Assembly (NCBI GenBank): GCA_947491025.1
Contig: CANLIC010000032.1
Span: forward strand, 1-49,210
DNA length: 49,210 nt
Source of the DNA: Myxococcales bacterium
Lineage (GTDB): Bacteria > Myxococcota_A > UBA9042
Direction: 5' to 3'
Shown here: piece by piece, positions 13,695-22,623 of the stretch
Position numbering within the stretch: the first letter of the stretch is position 1
Layout of the letters: every line of letters starts with the position of its first letter
Notes under the pieces: generated by a model
Told to the model about the DNA's origin: nothing
Databases searched by the model: none
What the model saw: the letters and a program-made list of their open reading frames with translations, nothing else
Position numbers and translations under genes: made by a program

Positions 13695-15530
13695 ATGCGC
13701 GTCTGTCCAGGCTGCGGCATAGAGACCAGCGCCGAGCGATGCCCGACCGACGGGCTCGTCACCCTCGATGCCGCGCTTCTGGAGCGCAAAGATCCGCTCA
13801 TCGGCCGGACGATCGCCAGCCGCTACAGCGTGGAGTCGCACATCGGCGCGGGCGGCATGGGCTCCGTCTACCGGGCACGCCACCGCGAAACGGGCGGCCT
13901 CGTCGCCCTCAAGGTCATGCGGCGCGATGGCGGCGACGACAGCGACGCGATCAAGCGCTTCTCGCTGGAGGCGCAGAACGCCGCGGTGCTGACGAGCGCC
14001 CACGCGGTGCGCGTTCTGGACTTCGGTGCCGACGAAGAGACGCTGTACCTGGTGATGGAGCTGCTCGACGGCGAACCGCTCGACGTCCGACTGCGCCGCG
14101 GCCCCTTGCACTGGCGCGAGGCGGCGCTCGTGACCAGCCATATCCTCGACGCCCTTGCTGAGGCGCACGAGCACGAGCGGCGGATTGTCCACCGCGACAT
14201 CAAGGCACCCAACATCTTTCTGTGCCGCACCCGTCTCGGCCGGGTCCACGCCAAGGTCATCGACTTCGGCATCGCCCGCGCCCTCGAGGGCAGCGGCGCT
14301 GGTACCCGCGGCGCCATCGGGACGCCGAACGCGATGGCGCCGGAGCAGTGGCGCGGCGAGGCCATCGACGGCCGCACCGACCTCTACGCGCTCGGCGCTT
14401 TGCTCTTCGAGATGTTGAGCGGCCGCCCGCCCTTCGAGGCACGCGCGGGTTCGACCGCCTCGGAGCGGATGATGCAGTTGGCGCGTCAACACGTCGCCGA
14501 TCCGCCGCCGCCGCTCGGCGAGCGCGTGGCCCTTGGCGTTCCAGCGACGCTGGTGGCGTTGGCGCACCGCCTGCTCGAGAAGCAGCCCGACCGCCGACCG
14601 GCGAGCGCGCGCGAGGTATTGGCAGTCCTCGAAGGGCTTTTTGCCGCAGGGGATTCTGGCGCCTTGACCCTGGAGGACGGGGACGCCTCGGCCGACACTT
14701 TGCAGGCGCCGACTGCGCCCGGCACCGTTGCCCAGGGCGCGCTACCGGCGCCGCCGCTCGCCCCACCGCCAGGGCCTCCCCGCCTGGGTCCGAGGAGCCC
14801 ATCTGGAGCGCCTGCGCCGACTGCGCCGCCGGGAGCGCCGCCGGCGACGACGCTTCCTCCGGCCCAGTCGTCGCAGCCGGCGCCCGCGCCGCCGCCGCTT
14901 GCTCAGGAGTCGCCGGGGCAAGCCCTGGGGCACGCGACTGCGCAGCCGCTGCCGACCAGCGGCCGCACGCCAACGGCGGTGGTCTTGGCGGCCCTCTTTG
15001 TCGCCGGTGGGCTCGCTGTGGTGGCACTCGTCGTCGCGGCGGGCGTGGCGCTCCGCTACGACGGCGACGGAGCGACGCCGCCGACCCACGCGCTTTTTGG
15101 GCAACCGGCGCCGACGCAGGGCCCAGGTCCGACGCCGCCTGGTGCAGAGCCGGGGGCGCTCGAGCAGCGCTTGGAGTCGCAGGCCGCAGCGCTCGAGGCT
15201 GCGCTCCAGGGCGGCGGCCTTCGCTATCTGGCGCGGCTCTCGGCGGCCGATCACTTCGGCGCCGACGGCGCACCGTTGGTCCAGGCCTGGCAAGTGCTGC
15301 TGCGCGATCGGCTGCGCCACGCCGCGGGCGCCGGCGACGCCGAAGACTCGGGAGTGCCGCTGCCACTCGACGGACCGGCCCAGGCGGAGCTCGCGGCCGC
15401 GCTCGATCGCGCCCTGCGCGCCGACGCCGCCGTTGGGGGCAGCGCGGCGCTCGCCATCTCAGCTGGGACGCCGCTGGTCGAGGTCATGCTCTCTGACGAC
15501 GGCGCGATGCTGCGGGTGGTGTCGCCTTGA
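13695..15530 (+). CDS. Membrane-anchored Ser/Thr protein kinase with an N-terminal zinc ribbon
   Basis: A 611-residue eukaryotic-type (Hanks) kinase. Residues 1-22 hold CPGCG and a second Cys (AERCPTDG), a possible zinc ribbon. The kinase domain covers about 38-310: glycine loop GAGGMG (near 50), ALKVM with the ATP-binding Lys, HRDIKAPN with the catalytic Asp (near 167), DFG (190) and APEQW (216). All catalytic residues are present. A Pro/Ala-rich stretch (about 350-425) leads to one membrane helix (about 429-453, VVLAALFVAGGLAVVALVVA). The last 150 residues lie outside the cytoplasm and show no known sensor domain. The kinase should phosphorylate cytoplasmic targets in response to an envelope signal, which is an inference. 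The ATG at 13695 follows ATTGGGGGCCC; an earlier GTG at 13644 is less likely. The downstream MAPEG gene is 67 bases away. Confidence 0.9.
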   Translation: MRVCPGCGIETSAERCPTDGLVTLDAALLERKDPLIGRTIASRYSVESHIGAGGMGSVYRARHRETGGLVALKVMRRDGGDDSDAIKRFSLEAQNAAVLTSAHAVRVLDFGADEETLYLVMELLDGEPLDVRLRRGPLHWREAALVTSHILDALAEAHEHERRIVHRDIKAPNIFLCRTRLGRVHAKVIDFGIARALEGSGAGTRGAIGTPNAMAPEQWRGEAIDGRTDLYALGALLFEMLSGRPPFEARAGSTASERMMQLARQHVADPPPPLGERVALGVPATLVALAHRLLEKQPDRRPASAREVLAVLEGLFAAGDSGALTLEDGDASADTLQAPTAPGTVAQGALPAPPLAPPPGPPRLGPRSPSGAPAPTAPPGAPPATTLPPAQSSQPAPAPPPLAQESPGQALGHATAQPLPTSGRTPTAVVLAALFVAGGLAVVALVVAAGVALRYDGDGATPPTHALFGQPAPTQGPGPTPPGAEPGALEQRLESQAAALEAALQGGGLRYLARLSAADHFGADGAPLVQAWQVLLRDRLRHAAGAGDAEDSGVPLPLDGPAQAELAAALDRALRADAAVGGSAALAISAGTPLVEVMLSDDGAMLRVVSP

Positions 15531-15597
15531 CCTTGCGGCGCGCCGAAGCCGAAGGGAAACCGGTGCCGCCGCTGGCATCGGCACCGAGGAGAAGTCC

Positions 15598-16008
15598 ATG
15601 AGCATCCCGTTGCTGTGCCTGCTGGGCTTCGCTGGCTGGACCTTGGCATTGGTGGTCGCCGGCATCGGCGCCATCCGGGTCTTCAAGGTCTTGTCGGGTC
15701 AGGCGCGGCCGAACCAATTCCCCGCCGACGAGCCGCACGGCAGCCCCGCCTACCGGCGTCTGATGCGCGCCCACGCCAACTGCGTGGAGAATCTCCCGAT
15801 TTTCGCGACGTTGGTGCTCGTCACCGAGGTCCTGGGGCGGCGAGATCCGCTCTTCGACTCGCTGGCGATGGCGATCCTCGTGGCGCGCGTCGGTCAGAGC
15901 GTGGCGCACATCAGCTCGGGCCGGAGCCTCGTCATCAACGTGCGCTTTGTGATGTTCTCGACGCAGGTGGTGGCCTTTGTGTGGTGGGGCTTGCGGCTTG
16001 TCCTGTAG
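15598..16008 (+). CDS. MAPEG family membrane protein
   Basis: A 136-residue protein with four hydrophobic helices (near residues 3-28, 62-80, 85-105 and 112-134). It carries the family segment RAHANCVENLPIF, with the conserved Asn and Glu that in MAPEG proteins contact glutathione. Members of the eicosanoid and glutathione metabolism family are trimeric membrane glutathione transferases or isomerases. Many bacterial members have no known substrate, and none can be named here. Length is normal for the family. The ATG at 15598 has a strong GAGGAG ribosome site. The gene lies 67 bases after the kinase gene on the same strand and could share its transcript. Confidence 0.85.
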   Translation: MSIPLLCLLGFAGWTLALVVAGIGAIRVFKVLSGQARPNQFPADEPHGSPAYRRLMRAHANCVENLPIFATLVLVTEVLGRRDPLFDSLAMAILVARVGQSVAHISSGRSLVINVRFVMFSTQVVAFVWWGLRLVL

Positions 16009-16469
16009 CGCAATACGCAGTCGCCTACGCCTGCAAGTCCTCAATCGGTCATGGATTCCGCGGCGCGCCGTGCGGGTCATTCTGTGTCTCGGCGCGAGGC
16101 TGCGACGCTCTGCGTCGCTCGGGAGATGTTTGTTTGGTGGGCTGCGTGGAGGGAGTTGGCGAGCGCCCCCACACCGACTGACCGACAACTGCAGCTGCGG
16201 GACGGCGATCGCCCGAGCGAGGGCGCTTGCAGCGGCCTGCCGTAGCGGCAGCTCGCGCTGCCAAATCAACGTCAGCGGACGGCGATTCGCAACCATCCAC
16301 TTGGCTGGAGTCCACCCTTGGAGCGGTGAGGGCTACGCGGTGTGACAAACGCCCATCGGCGCGCCGCCAGACTCGCGGAAGGGCCGCCGTCCTCGACCGA
16401 GCGCGCCGTTGTGCCGGCTCGCCACCGCGCATAGTCTGGTGCCCTGGTCGCGACGGCGGGCCTGGAGGA
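16009..16469. other. 461-base region without a convincing gene
   Basis: Short open frames are present (for example plus strand 16051-16245), but they are Arg/Ala-rich and lack ribosome sites. The last 70 bases hold a plausible promoter for the downstream lipoprotein gene. Base composition in the first half is slightly lower in GC than in neighbouring genes. I see no hairpin with a T run and no RNA gene. Confidence 0.45.
16409..16437 (+). promoter_or_regulatory. Possible sigma-70-type promoter (TTGTGC, 17 bases, TAGTCT)
   Basis: TTGTGC at 16409-16414 and TAGTCT at 16432-16437 are spaced by 17 bases and end about 38 bases before the lipoprotein start. Each box matches the consensus at about half its positions, which is common in GC-rich myxobacterial DNA but also happens by chance. 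Confidence 0.3.
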
Positions 16470-16475
16470 ATGATG

Positions 16476-17408
16476 ATGCGGAGCAAGATGAATGTCATGG
16501 GGATCGTCTTGGCCGCGCTCGCTCCGTGGGCGACGGCCTGCGGTGGTGGCGGCGCTGAGGCGAGCGACGGCTTCATTAGCAACGATGGCAGCGCCGGCGC
16601 CCGTGGCAATGGCGCGACGGCCGACGCTGCCAGCGACGCCGGGGCCGCCGACGTGGTCAGCGATACCTCAGCCGCCGATGTCTCTGCCGACGGCGCGGCG
16701 GCGGACACCACGGCCGACAGCGCCGCGACAGACACCACAGGCGACGGCGCCACGACCGACGCCATCCCAGACGCCAGCGCAGACGCCACCCCAGACGCCA
16801 CCCCAGACGCCACCTCAGACGCCACCTCAGACGCCGCCGAGTCCGACGCCACCGCCGATACGAGCTCCGACGCCACGGCCGACATCACATCCGACTCCAC
16901 CCCCGACGCCGTAGCCGACACCGCCGGCGACGCGACGACCGACGTCGTCGAGCCAGACGTCGGCCCAAGCGCCACGGTGAATGGCAACCTGACGGCCGTC
17001 ACGATCAGCTTGGGCAAGTGCGGTGGAGCCGCCTGCAAGACCTCGCTGGCGCTGGAAGGCGCCGGGCTGCTGCTGACGCTGTCCAGCAACGCCGGTGACG
17101 TCTCGTTCATGGCCAAGGGCATCTTGACGACAGGCGCGGCCGCCAAGCTCGACAACCTCGTCGACGCGCTGGCCGGCAAGCCGCTGCCGCTGACCTATGG
17201 CTGCCCCGGCTGCGCCGATGGTCCGGTGGTGACGCTGGTCTTTGGCGACGGCAAAACCAGCAGCAGCCACGCCTACGGCGGCGGCGAAGCGCCGGCGGCG
17301 CTCGCTGGCGTGGACGCCCTCATCCAGACCGCCATCGCCGGCCTCAAGGCCTGCCTCGGCGACGAGACCGTCGTTATTTTCAAGCCTTGTCCGATGGACC
17401 TGCCCTAG
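16476..17408 (+). CDS. Lipoprotein with a long Asp/Ala/Thr repeat linker, function unknown
   Basis: A 310-residue exported protein. The N-terminal hydrophobic segment ends WATACGGGG, with a likely lipidated Cys near residue 22. Residues about 40-160 are a disordered Asp/Ala/Thr/Ser tract made of units such as DATPDATPDATSDAT, encoded partly by a 12-base tandem repeat. The C-terminal 140 residues form a compact domain containing GGAACKTSLALEGAG, CPGCADGP and GLKACLGDE, with several Cys that could pair. I do not recognise this domain. Three ATG codons stand in a row at 16470, 16473 and 16476. The third has the best distance from GGAGG at 16464-16468. Confidence 0.6.
   Translation: MRSKMNVMGIVLAALAPWATACGGGGAEASDGFISNDGSAGARGNGATADAASDAGAADVVSDTSAADVSADGAAADTTADSAATDTTGDGATTDAIPDASADATPDATPDATSDATSDAAESDATADTSSDATADITSDSTPDAVADTAGDATTDVVEPDVGPSATVNGNLTAVTISLGKCGGAACKTSLALEGAGLLLTLSSNAGDVSFMAKGILTTGAAAKLDNLVDALAGKPLPLTYGCPGCADGPVVTLVFGDGKTSSSHAYGGGEAPAALAGVDALIQTAIAGLKACLGDETVVIFKPCPMDLP
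16768..16839. repeat. 12-base tandem repeat, six units
   Basis: Six consecutive units of the form CAGACGCCACCC, with one to three substitutions, lie inside the lipoprotein gene. They encode repeated Asp-Ala-Thr/Ser-Pro/Ser residues. The unit length is a multiple of three, so copy-number change would lengthen or shorten the linker without a frameshift. Confidence 0.8.
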
Positions 17409-17510
17409 CCTGAGTCGACGCCTCAAGAGCCTTGCTTCGGGCTGCCGTCCGTCGCTTCAGGCGCCGCCCTCATGTCCACGGCAAGCGCATGTCGGTGCGA
17501 AGCCTCGCCG

Positions 17511-20500
17511 TCAGCGCTGGGTCGGGCACCGCTCGGGACCCTCGATCGCCCGCAGCCGCTCGACGATGACGCGCATCCGGGCAGACGACCCTTCCACCGC
17601 GAGGAGGAACGACTCGGCGTTGGCCTCGAGCTGCCCGAGCGCCTGGTAGGACTTGATCCAGGCCAAGACGTCGAAAGACGAGGCAGCGACGGACTCGATG
17701 AGCGACAGCGTCCGCGACAGCGGCCCCTCCTTGACGAAGAGGCTGAGCAGCTCCTTCATCCCTTCGCCGACATAGGACCACGAGGTGTCTTTCTTGCCGC
17801 CCCATTCGCTGAGCTTGGTCACCTCGTGGAGCTTCTTGAGCGCGTCCACCTGGCGGTTGCAGTCGGCCTGACGCGCGCCAGTCGTACCGCAGTGCCGACC
17901 CGCGATGGCGGTGCCATGGAAGACCGCGACATCCCACAGCAACCGCCAGCTGCGCGACTTGACCTCGTCGATCGACCGCTGGGCGAGCGCTCCCCACTCG
18001 GCCAACTGGGCCTGGTCGCTCTGGATGGAGCGGTTGAGGCGGCGCAGCGCCGTCTGCAGCCGGTCGAGCTCGGAGCGCAGCGCGGCCGCTTCTTGCTGGG
18101 CTGCCCTGCAGCCAGCAACCAGCGACTCGTCGTCGGTCTGGGGCGCCGCCTTGGGCTCAGCGCGGGTGGGCGTCACGGCTTCGGCGAGCGGCGCAGACAC
18201 TGGCGCTGCCGGGCGTGGCGGTGGCGCCGCTGGGCCGGCCACCGGCGGCGCGGGCGCGGCCGCCACCGGCGCCACCACCGCCCGCTCGGGCCACGCCAGG
18301 GCGCTCAGGTCGACCCGCACCGCCCGGCCCTGTTGTGGGTTCTCGCGGTAGTTGCGCAGGAGCGTCTGCAGCCGCTGCAGCTTGGCGCGGCTGGCCTCGA
18401 CCGCTTCGGCTGCCGGTGGCGCGCCGGCCGACTTCAGGTTGGCCAGCTCTCGCTCCACCACCACCACCGCCGCGGCGGGGATCTGGGCCTGCACGACGCC
18501 AGAAAGCGCCGCCGCGTCGCCGGCCGGGTGCGGGACCTCCACCTGCGCTAGCCGCTGCAGGTCGAGCTGGCCCGTCATCGCCTGCACGCTGGATTCGGCC
18601 AGGGCCCGCGCACCCTCCAGGTCGCCGCCGATCGCGGCCGTTGCGGCCTGCTCGGCCAACGCCGTGCTCGCAGCCAGCTGGCGCAAGGTGTCGTTGTCGG
18701 CCGTCGCGGCTGGCGCAGCTTGCCACCAACCGTCGCCCAGCTCGGGACCAAAGCTGACGCCGCCCGACGCCGACACCATCAACGTGTCGCTGTCGCCGCG
18801 CGGCTCGCGCAGGTAGAGGAGGCTCCAGAAGCCCTCGAACGACTCCGGCAGCGGCACGGCAGCGCTAGCAGGGCGCAACCGCGGCTGGATGCCCTTGCTG
18901 CGCAACCAGCGCGCCAGCGCCACAATCTTGGCGGCCTCGCGGACGGCGTGGATGGCCGGCACCTGCTGCGCGGCGCGCTCTTGCGCGGCGTCGAGGATCT
19001 GCGTGTAGGCTTCGAGGGCGCGTCGGTAGCTGGCGATGCCAACTTCGTCCGCGCCGTCTGCGGACAACACCGAGGCGCGAAACGCCAGGCGAGCCGAGGC
19101 AAAGCTGACGCCCTGCGCCCGCGGAAGCTCCTGCAAGACAACAGCCCCAGGCTCGATGGCGTAGCGGTTCATGCCGGTGCGCGGCAGCTTCCCCGACGTC
19201 GGCTGGGCCAACAATGTGACGTCGAACGAGTCGACGTCCGCCTTGCCTCCGGTGACGAGGTGCTTGAGCGCCGCATCGGCCTCAAAGAGGGCGCGCAGCA
19301 GCGCGGAGTCGCGTCGCCCGCCGCGGAGGTCGATGGGAGAGCGGACGATCGGCAGGTCGTAGAGGGTGCCGAGGGTGGCGCTCGAGAAGCGGAAGCCGTG
19401 CAGCACGTGGCGGATCAGCGCCTCCTGGGTCTTCTCCTCCCAGCGGCGGTTCATCTCGGCCAGCAGCGCGTCCTCGGGTCCGCCGGCGCGGACGCCGCCG
19501 ACCAAGGCCTGGACTTGGGCCTCGGGGCAGCCTAGGCCGCGCAGCACCGGCCCGCCGTAGGCCGCCACCAGCAGCGCGCCCGCCTGCGGGTTGGTGATCT
19601 CCTTGGCTCGGTAGCGGCGCGAGATCTCATCGAATTCCACGGCCGCGCCGGCCTGCGCATACACGTCGGAGCCCGTCGCTGGCGTCGGGTCGGCCGAGGC
19701 CCGTTTGACCGCCATGAGCGTGCGCCCGGTCGACAGCGGGCAGCCGACGCCGTGGAGCAGGCGCGCCATGAACTCGCGCGCATCGTAGTACTGCTGAACA
19801 TCAGCGAAACCGGCCCTGCCGGCGCGATGCCATGCGGCGTACGCTTCGTGCTGGGCTGGCTTGATGCCGAGCCGCGTCTGCAGGCGCTGGTCGAGCTGAG
19901 CGCGTTCCGCGGCGCCGAGCTCTGCTTGGCGAAAGATCACGGGGTTGAAGAGGCGCTTGAGCCAAGACAGGGCGAAGCCCGGATCCTGCGCGAGGCGCTG
20001 CAGGTCGGCGTCCAGCCGGGGCGGGACGGTGCGCGTCGTGTCGGCCACCAGGGTCGCGATCGGCGCGGGATTGGCGAGGGCATCGACCAACCACGCCTCA
20101 TGGGGCAGCGGGCCCGTCGCATAACGCGGATCGGTGTATCCCTGCAGCAGCAGCTCGCCGGTCTCGACATCGTAGAGCGCACGCGTCAACACGTTGAAGG
20201 AGTGGAGCCGAGCCTCGATGGCCGCTGGCTGGGCCGTGGGCCGGGCCTCCAGCGCACGCGCGAGCAGCGCTTCTGATGCCTCGTCACGCAGACCGAACCG
20301 CGAGGCGACGCTGCGCCCGGCCGCGGCGCGAGCCCCGCCCATCACCGCCCGGCGCGCGCGCTCCTCAGCGATGAGGGCCCCTTTCTTCTGCACCATGAGT
20401 TCAGCGCGGCTGCGGGTAGGGGCGGCGCGCGTTGCGCCTGCCCTGGGCGCCGCAGCAGGGCGCGTCGTTGTCGGCGACGCGGAGCAGGCGACGACGGCGA

Positions 20501-20552
20501 GGAACAAGAGCCCGGCGCCGATCGATGCACGAAGTTGACTGTGACTCGCCAC
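17511..20552 (-). CDS. Large lipoprotein of unknown function with a C-terminal coiled coil
   Basis: A 1013-residue protein. The N-terminus ASIGAGLLFLAVVACSAS is a lipoprotein signal, with Cys near residue 23. The first 700 residues are mostly helical and Ala/Arg/Leu-rich with no domain I can name. A Pro/Ala linker lies near 755-805, followed by a predicted coiled coil near 811-860 (AAALRSELDRLQTALRRLNR). A last helical domain of about 150 residues contains two Cys pairs (HCGTTGARQADC). The start is GTG at 20552, preceded by a G-rich GCGGGGGG. The gene stands alone and converges on the Asp-rich lipoprotein. An envelope structural role is only a guess. The Cys could pair as disulfides in the periplasm. 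Confidence 0.65.
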   Translation of the reverse strand: MASHSQLRASIGAGLLFLAVVACSASPTTTRPAAAPRAGATRAAPTRSRAELMVQKKGALIAEERARRAVMGGARAAAGRSVASRFGLRDEASEALLARALEARPTAQPAAIEARLHSFNVLTRALYDVETGELLLQGYTDPRYATGPLPHEAWLVDALANPAPIATLVADTTRTVPPRLDADLQRLAQDPGFALSWLKRLFNPVIFRQAELGAAERAQLDQRLQTRLGIKPAQHEAYAAWHRAGRAGFADVQQYYDAREFMARLLHGVGCPLSTGRTLMAVKRASADPTPATGSDVYAQAGAAVEFDEISRRYRAKEITNPQAGALLVAAYGGPVLRGLGCPEAQVQALVGGVRAGGPEDALLAEMNRRWEEKTQEALIRHVLHGFRFSSATLGTLYDLPIVRSPIDLRGGRRDSALLRALFEADAALKHLVTGGKADVDSFDVTLLAQPTSGKLPRTGMNRYAIEPGAVVLQELPRAQGVSFASARLAFRASVLSADGADEVGIASYRRALEAYTQILDAAQERAAQQVPAIHAVREAAKIVALARWLRSKGIQPRLRPASAAVPLPESFEGFWSLLYLREPRGDSDTLMVSASGGVSFGPELGDGWWQAAPAATADNDTLRQLAASTALAEQAATAAIGGDLEGARALAESSVQAMTGQLDLQRLAQVEVPHPAGDAAALSGVVQAQIPAAAVVVVERELANLKSAGAPPAAEAVEASRAKLQRLQTLLRNYRENPQQGRAVRVDLSALAWPERAVVAPVAAAPAPPVAGPAAPPPRPAAPVSAPLAEAVTPTRAEPKAAPQTDDESLVAGCRAAQQEAAALRSELDRLQTALRRLNRSIQSDQAQLAEWGALAQRSIDEVKSRSWRLLWDVAVFHGTAIAGRHCGTTGARQADCNRQVDALKKLHEVTKLSEWGGKKDTSWSYVGEGMKELLSLFVKEGPLSRTLSLIESVAASSFDVLAWIKSYQALGQLEANAESFLLAVEGSSARMRVIVERLRAIEGPERCPTQR

Positions 20553-20757
20553 GTCGGCCCCCCGCGTCGGCGGTCAGCGCCGATGGCAGGAAGCTAGGCC
20601 CACGGCTCCGTGGCGCAACCAGGAACGCGCAGCGGCCGCAGAGGATGACGTTGGCCCGCCGTCCAAAGCGCGCGCGGGAAGCCCCCATGGCGCCGCAACA
20701 CGCTCGCGGCGACCTCAGGGCCATCGTGAACGCGTGGCGCGGTCGGTCGCGCCGAAG

Positions 20758-21084
20758 CTAGGTGCCCGTCCCATCCTCGAAGTCGACGTCGAAGGCATCG
20801 AGGAGCTGATACAGCCCGCCGCCGTTGAACGCGTTCTCGACGCCGTGCCGCCGCAGCCAGCGCGCCGCCTCGTCGCCGCGGGCGCCGGAGATGCAGTAGC
20901 AGATGACCGTGTCGCCCTTCGTGACGTGGTCGAACGCCTCGTCCTGCAGCCGCGAATAGGGCGCGTGAATGGCGCCCGGGACCGCCAAACGCGAGAACTC
21001 TGCGGCCGTACGGAGGTCGAGCAGCTTGGCGCCCGCCTGGACCCGGGCAAAGGTCTCTTCGGGGTCCATGAAGAGGTCTTCCAT
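20758..21084 (-). CDS. Single-domain rhodanese-like sulfurtransferase
   Basis: A 108-residue cytoplasmic protein made of one rhodanese domain. It shows LLDLRTAAEF (CH2A-type motif), GAIHAPYSRL, and the active-site loop CISGAR with the catalytic Cys near residue 64, as in GlpE/PspE-like enzymes. These accept a sulfane sulfur from thiosulfate or a partner protein and pass it to a thiol acceptor. The natural donor and acceptor cannot be told. Length matches the single-domain class. The ATG at 21084 is preceded by CAGGAAGG. The gene stands alone and diverges from the PEGA protein gene. Confidence 0.88.
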   Translation of the reverse strand: MEDLFMDPEETFARVQAGAKLLDLRTAAEFSRLAVPGAIHAPYSRLQDEAFDHVTKGDTVICYCISGARGDEAARWLRRHGVENAFNGGGLYQLLDAFDVDFEDGTGT

Positions 21085-21230
21085 GCGCGGCCTTCCTGTC
21101 GGCGCCGGGAGCGGCGCGGGCGCTGACGGTCGCCCAAGGCGCTTTACCTCGCAAGCAGGCCACCCATCACCGTCCTACCTGTGTGGCGCGCAAGGCGCCG
21201 CCGTGGGCGGAACCATGTCGAGCCCGACCC

Positions 21231-21260
21231 TTGCCGCGAGCTTCAAGGCACGGGCACAAT
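21231..21260 (+). promoter_or_regulatory. Possible promoter for the PEGA protein gene (TTGCCG, 18 bases, CACAAT)
   Basis: TTGCCG at 21231-21236 and CACAAT at 21255-21260 are 18 bases apart and end 40 bases before the ATG at 21301. The -10 box matches TATAAT at four of six positions. It lies in the divergent region shared with the rhodanese gene. Confidence 0.4.
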
Positions 21261-21300
21261 CACCGCCCGTCGGCGGCGAGGCCGCAGCAGGAGAGCTTGG

Positions 21301-22515
21301 ATGAATGGATCTTTGCAAGGTGTTCGAGCGTGCGTGCGGCTCCGGAGCGGATCCACGCGTCAGCGAGCCCAGTTGGCGCTGCTGGTCGCGCTCGCCCCTG
21401 CGTGGCTGGCGGCACAGCCGGCGCTGGCAGCGGTGCGCGCGTTCGTCCTGCCGAGCGCGATCCGTGGCGACGTACGGCCTCTGCACCAGAAGCGCGTCGA
21501 CAAGGGCCTCGTCGATACGCTCGGCTTCACCGGCAAGGTGACTGCGGTCGCCGACGCGACGCCGGTCGACCCGCCAGAGAAGGGCAAGAAGGTACGCCCG
21601 CCGCCCAAGACGGACGCCCGGCTCGAGCGCGCGGACACCCTGCGGCAACAGGGCACCGACCTGCAGCAAGAGGGCAAGCCGGGCCCGGCCCTTGCGCGTT
21701 TTCAGGCGGCGATCGCCGGCTACCGCGGCGCCTTCGCCGTGCTCGTCGACTACACCAAGCTCGCTGACGCCTACGCCCGCGCCGGTGTCTGCGCCTTTGG
21801 TGGCAAGGGTGGCGCCGCCGAAGCCGCCAGCTATTTCGACGCTGGTTTCCGCCTGCAGCCGACGCTCGCCATCGATCGCCGCAAGGCCGACAAGGCGCTG
21901 CTAGAGCTCTTCGACGCCCGTAGGGCGGCCTTAGAGGCCGGGCCCCGCGGCAGCATTCGCGTCGAGGGCGTCGCCGAAGGCGCCGAGGTCTTCATCGATG
22001 GGGTGCGTGTCGGTGCGCTGCCAGCGACGGCGCCCGGGCTGTCCCTTGGCGAGCACGTCGTGCAGGTGCGCGGCGAGGGCTGGCAGCCTTTCGCCAAGGC
22101 CGTGACCGTCGGGCGCAGCGAGGCGGTGGTCAAGGTCAAGCTCAAGCCCGTGCCGCAAGAGGCCGAGGTCGGCGCTGGCAAGATCATCGCCATCAGCGAC
22201 CTCGCGGCATGCACGCAAAACGGCGACATGGCGGCGCGCGGCTGCGTGAAGCTGGCGGCGGCGCTGGCCAAGCAGACCGCCTGCGAGATGGTGGTGCACC
22301 CGCTCGTCGTCAGCGATCGCTATGGACGGCTGACCTTGCACCTCTTCGTGCAGCGGGCCGACGGCAAGACCGTGGCGATCGCGCCGCGCGAGCTCGACAA
22401 GGCGCTCAGCGATCTCAACGCCAAGCTGACGGAGATCGCCGAAGAGGTGGGCACTGTCGCCGGCGACTTCCCCGTGTCGCGGGCCTTGGAGGGCAAGCCC
22501 AAGGCCTACCGCTGA
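21301..22515 (+). CDS. Exported PEGA-domain protein
   Basis: A 404-residue protein. A signal peptide ends near residue 43 (LAAQPALA). Residues about 100-215 are helical with a tetratricopeptide-like feel (ALARFQAAIAGYRGAFAVLVDYTKLADAYARAG). Residues 217-284 form a PEGA domain: GSIRVEGVAEGAEVFIDG, GLSLGEHVVQV and a final KVKLKPV. PEGA domains are small beta folds found in bacterial surface proteins, often in Myxococcota. The last 100 residues have no assigned family. The ATG at 21301 has GGAGAG upstream; earlier in-frame codons are not supported. It is the first of four plus-strand genes for exported proteins and lies 108 bases before the next one. Confidence 0.8.
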   Translation: MNGSLQGVRACVRLRSGSTRQRAQLALLVALAPAWLAAQPALAAVRAFVLPSAIRGDVRPLHQKRVDKGLVDTLGFTGKVTAVADATPVDPPEKGKKVRPPPKTDARLERADTLRQQGTDLQQEGKPGPALARFQAAIAGYRGAFAVLVDYTKLADAYARAGVCAFGGKGGAAEAASYFDAGFRLQPTLAIDRRKADKALLELFDARRAALEAGPRGSIRVEGVAEGAEVFIDGVRVGALPATAPGLSLGEHVVQVRGEGWQPFAKAVTVGRSEAVVKVKLKPVPQEAEVGAGKIIAISDLAACTQNGDMAARGCVKLAAALAKQTACEMVVHPLVVSDRYGRLTLHLFVQRADGKTVAIAPRELDKALSDLNAKLTEIAEEVGTVAGDFPVSRALEGKPKAYR

Positions 22516-22623
22516 GGCGGCCTTGGGGTCGCCGTCGCGCGATCAACCTTGAGGGATAGGAGGTTGCGCCAGCATGGCGGCGAGCGTACCCTCCCCTCGG
22601 GTGAGTGCCGCTCCGAGGACGCC

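Noticed and set aside
16768..16839. Tandem repeats considered as a CRISPR array
   Set aside because: Units are 12 bases with no spacers and are part of a coding frame for an Asp-rich linker.
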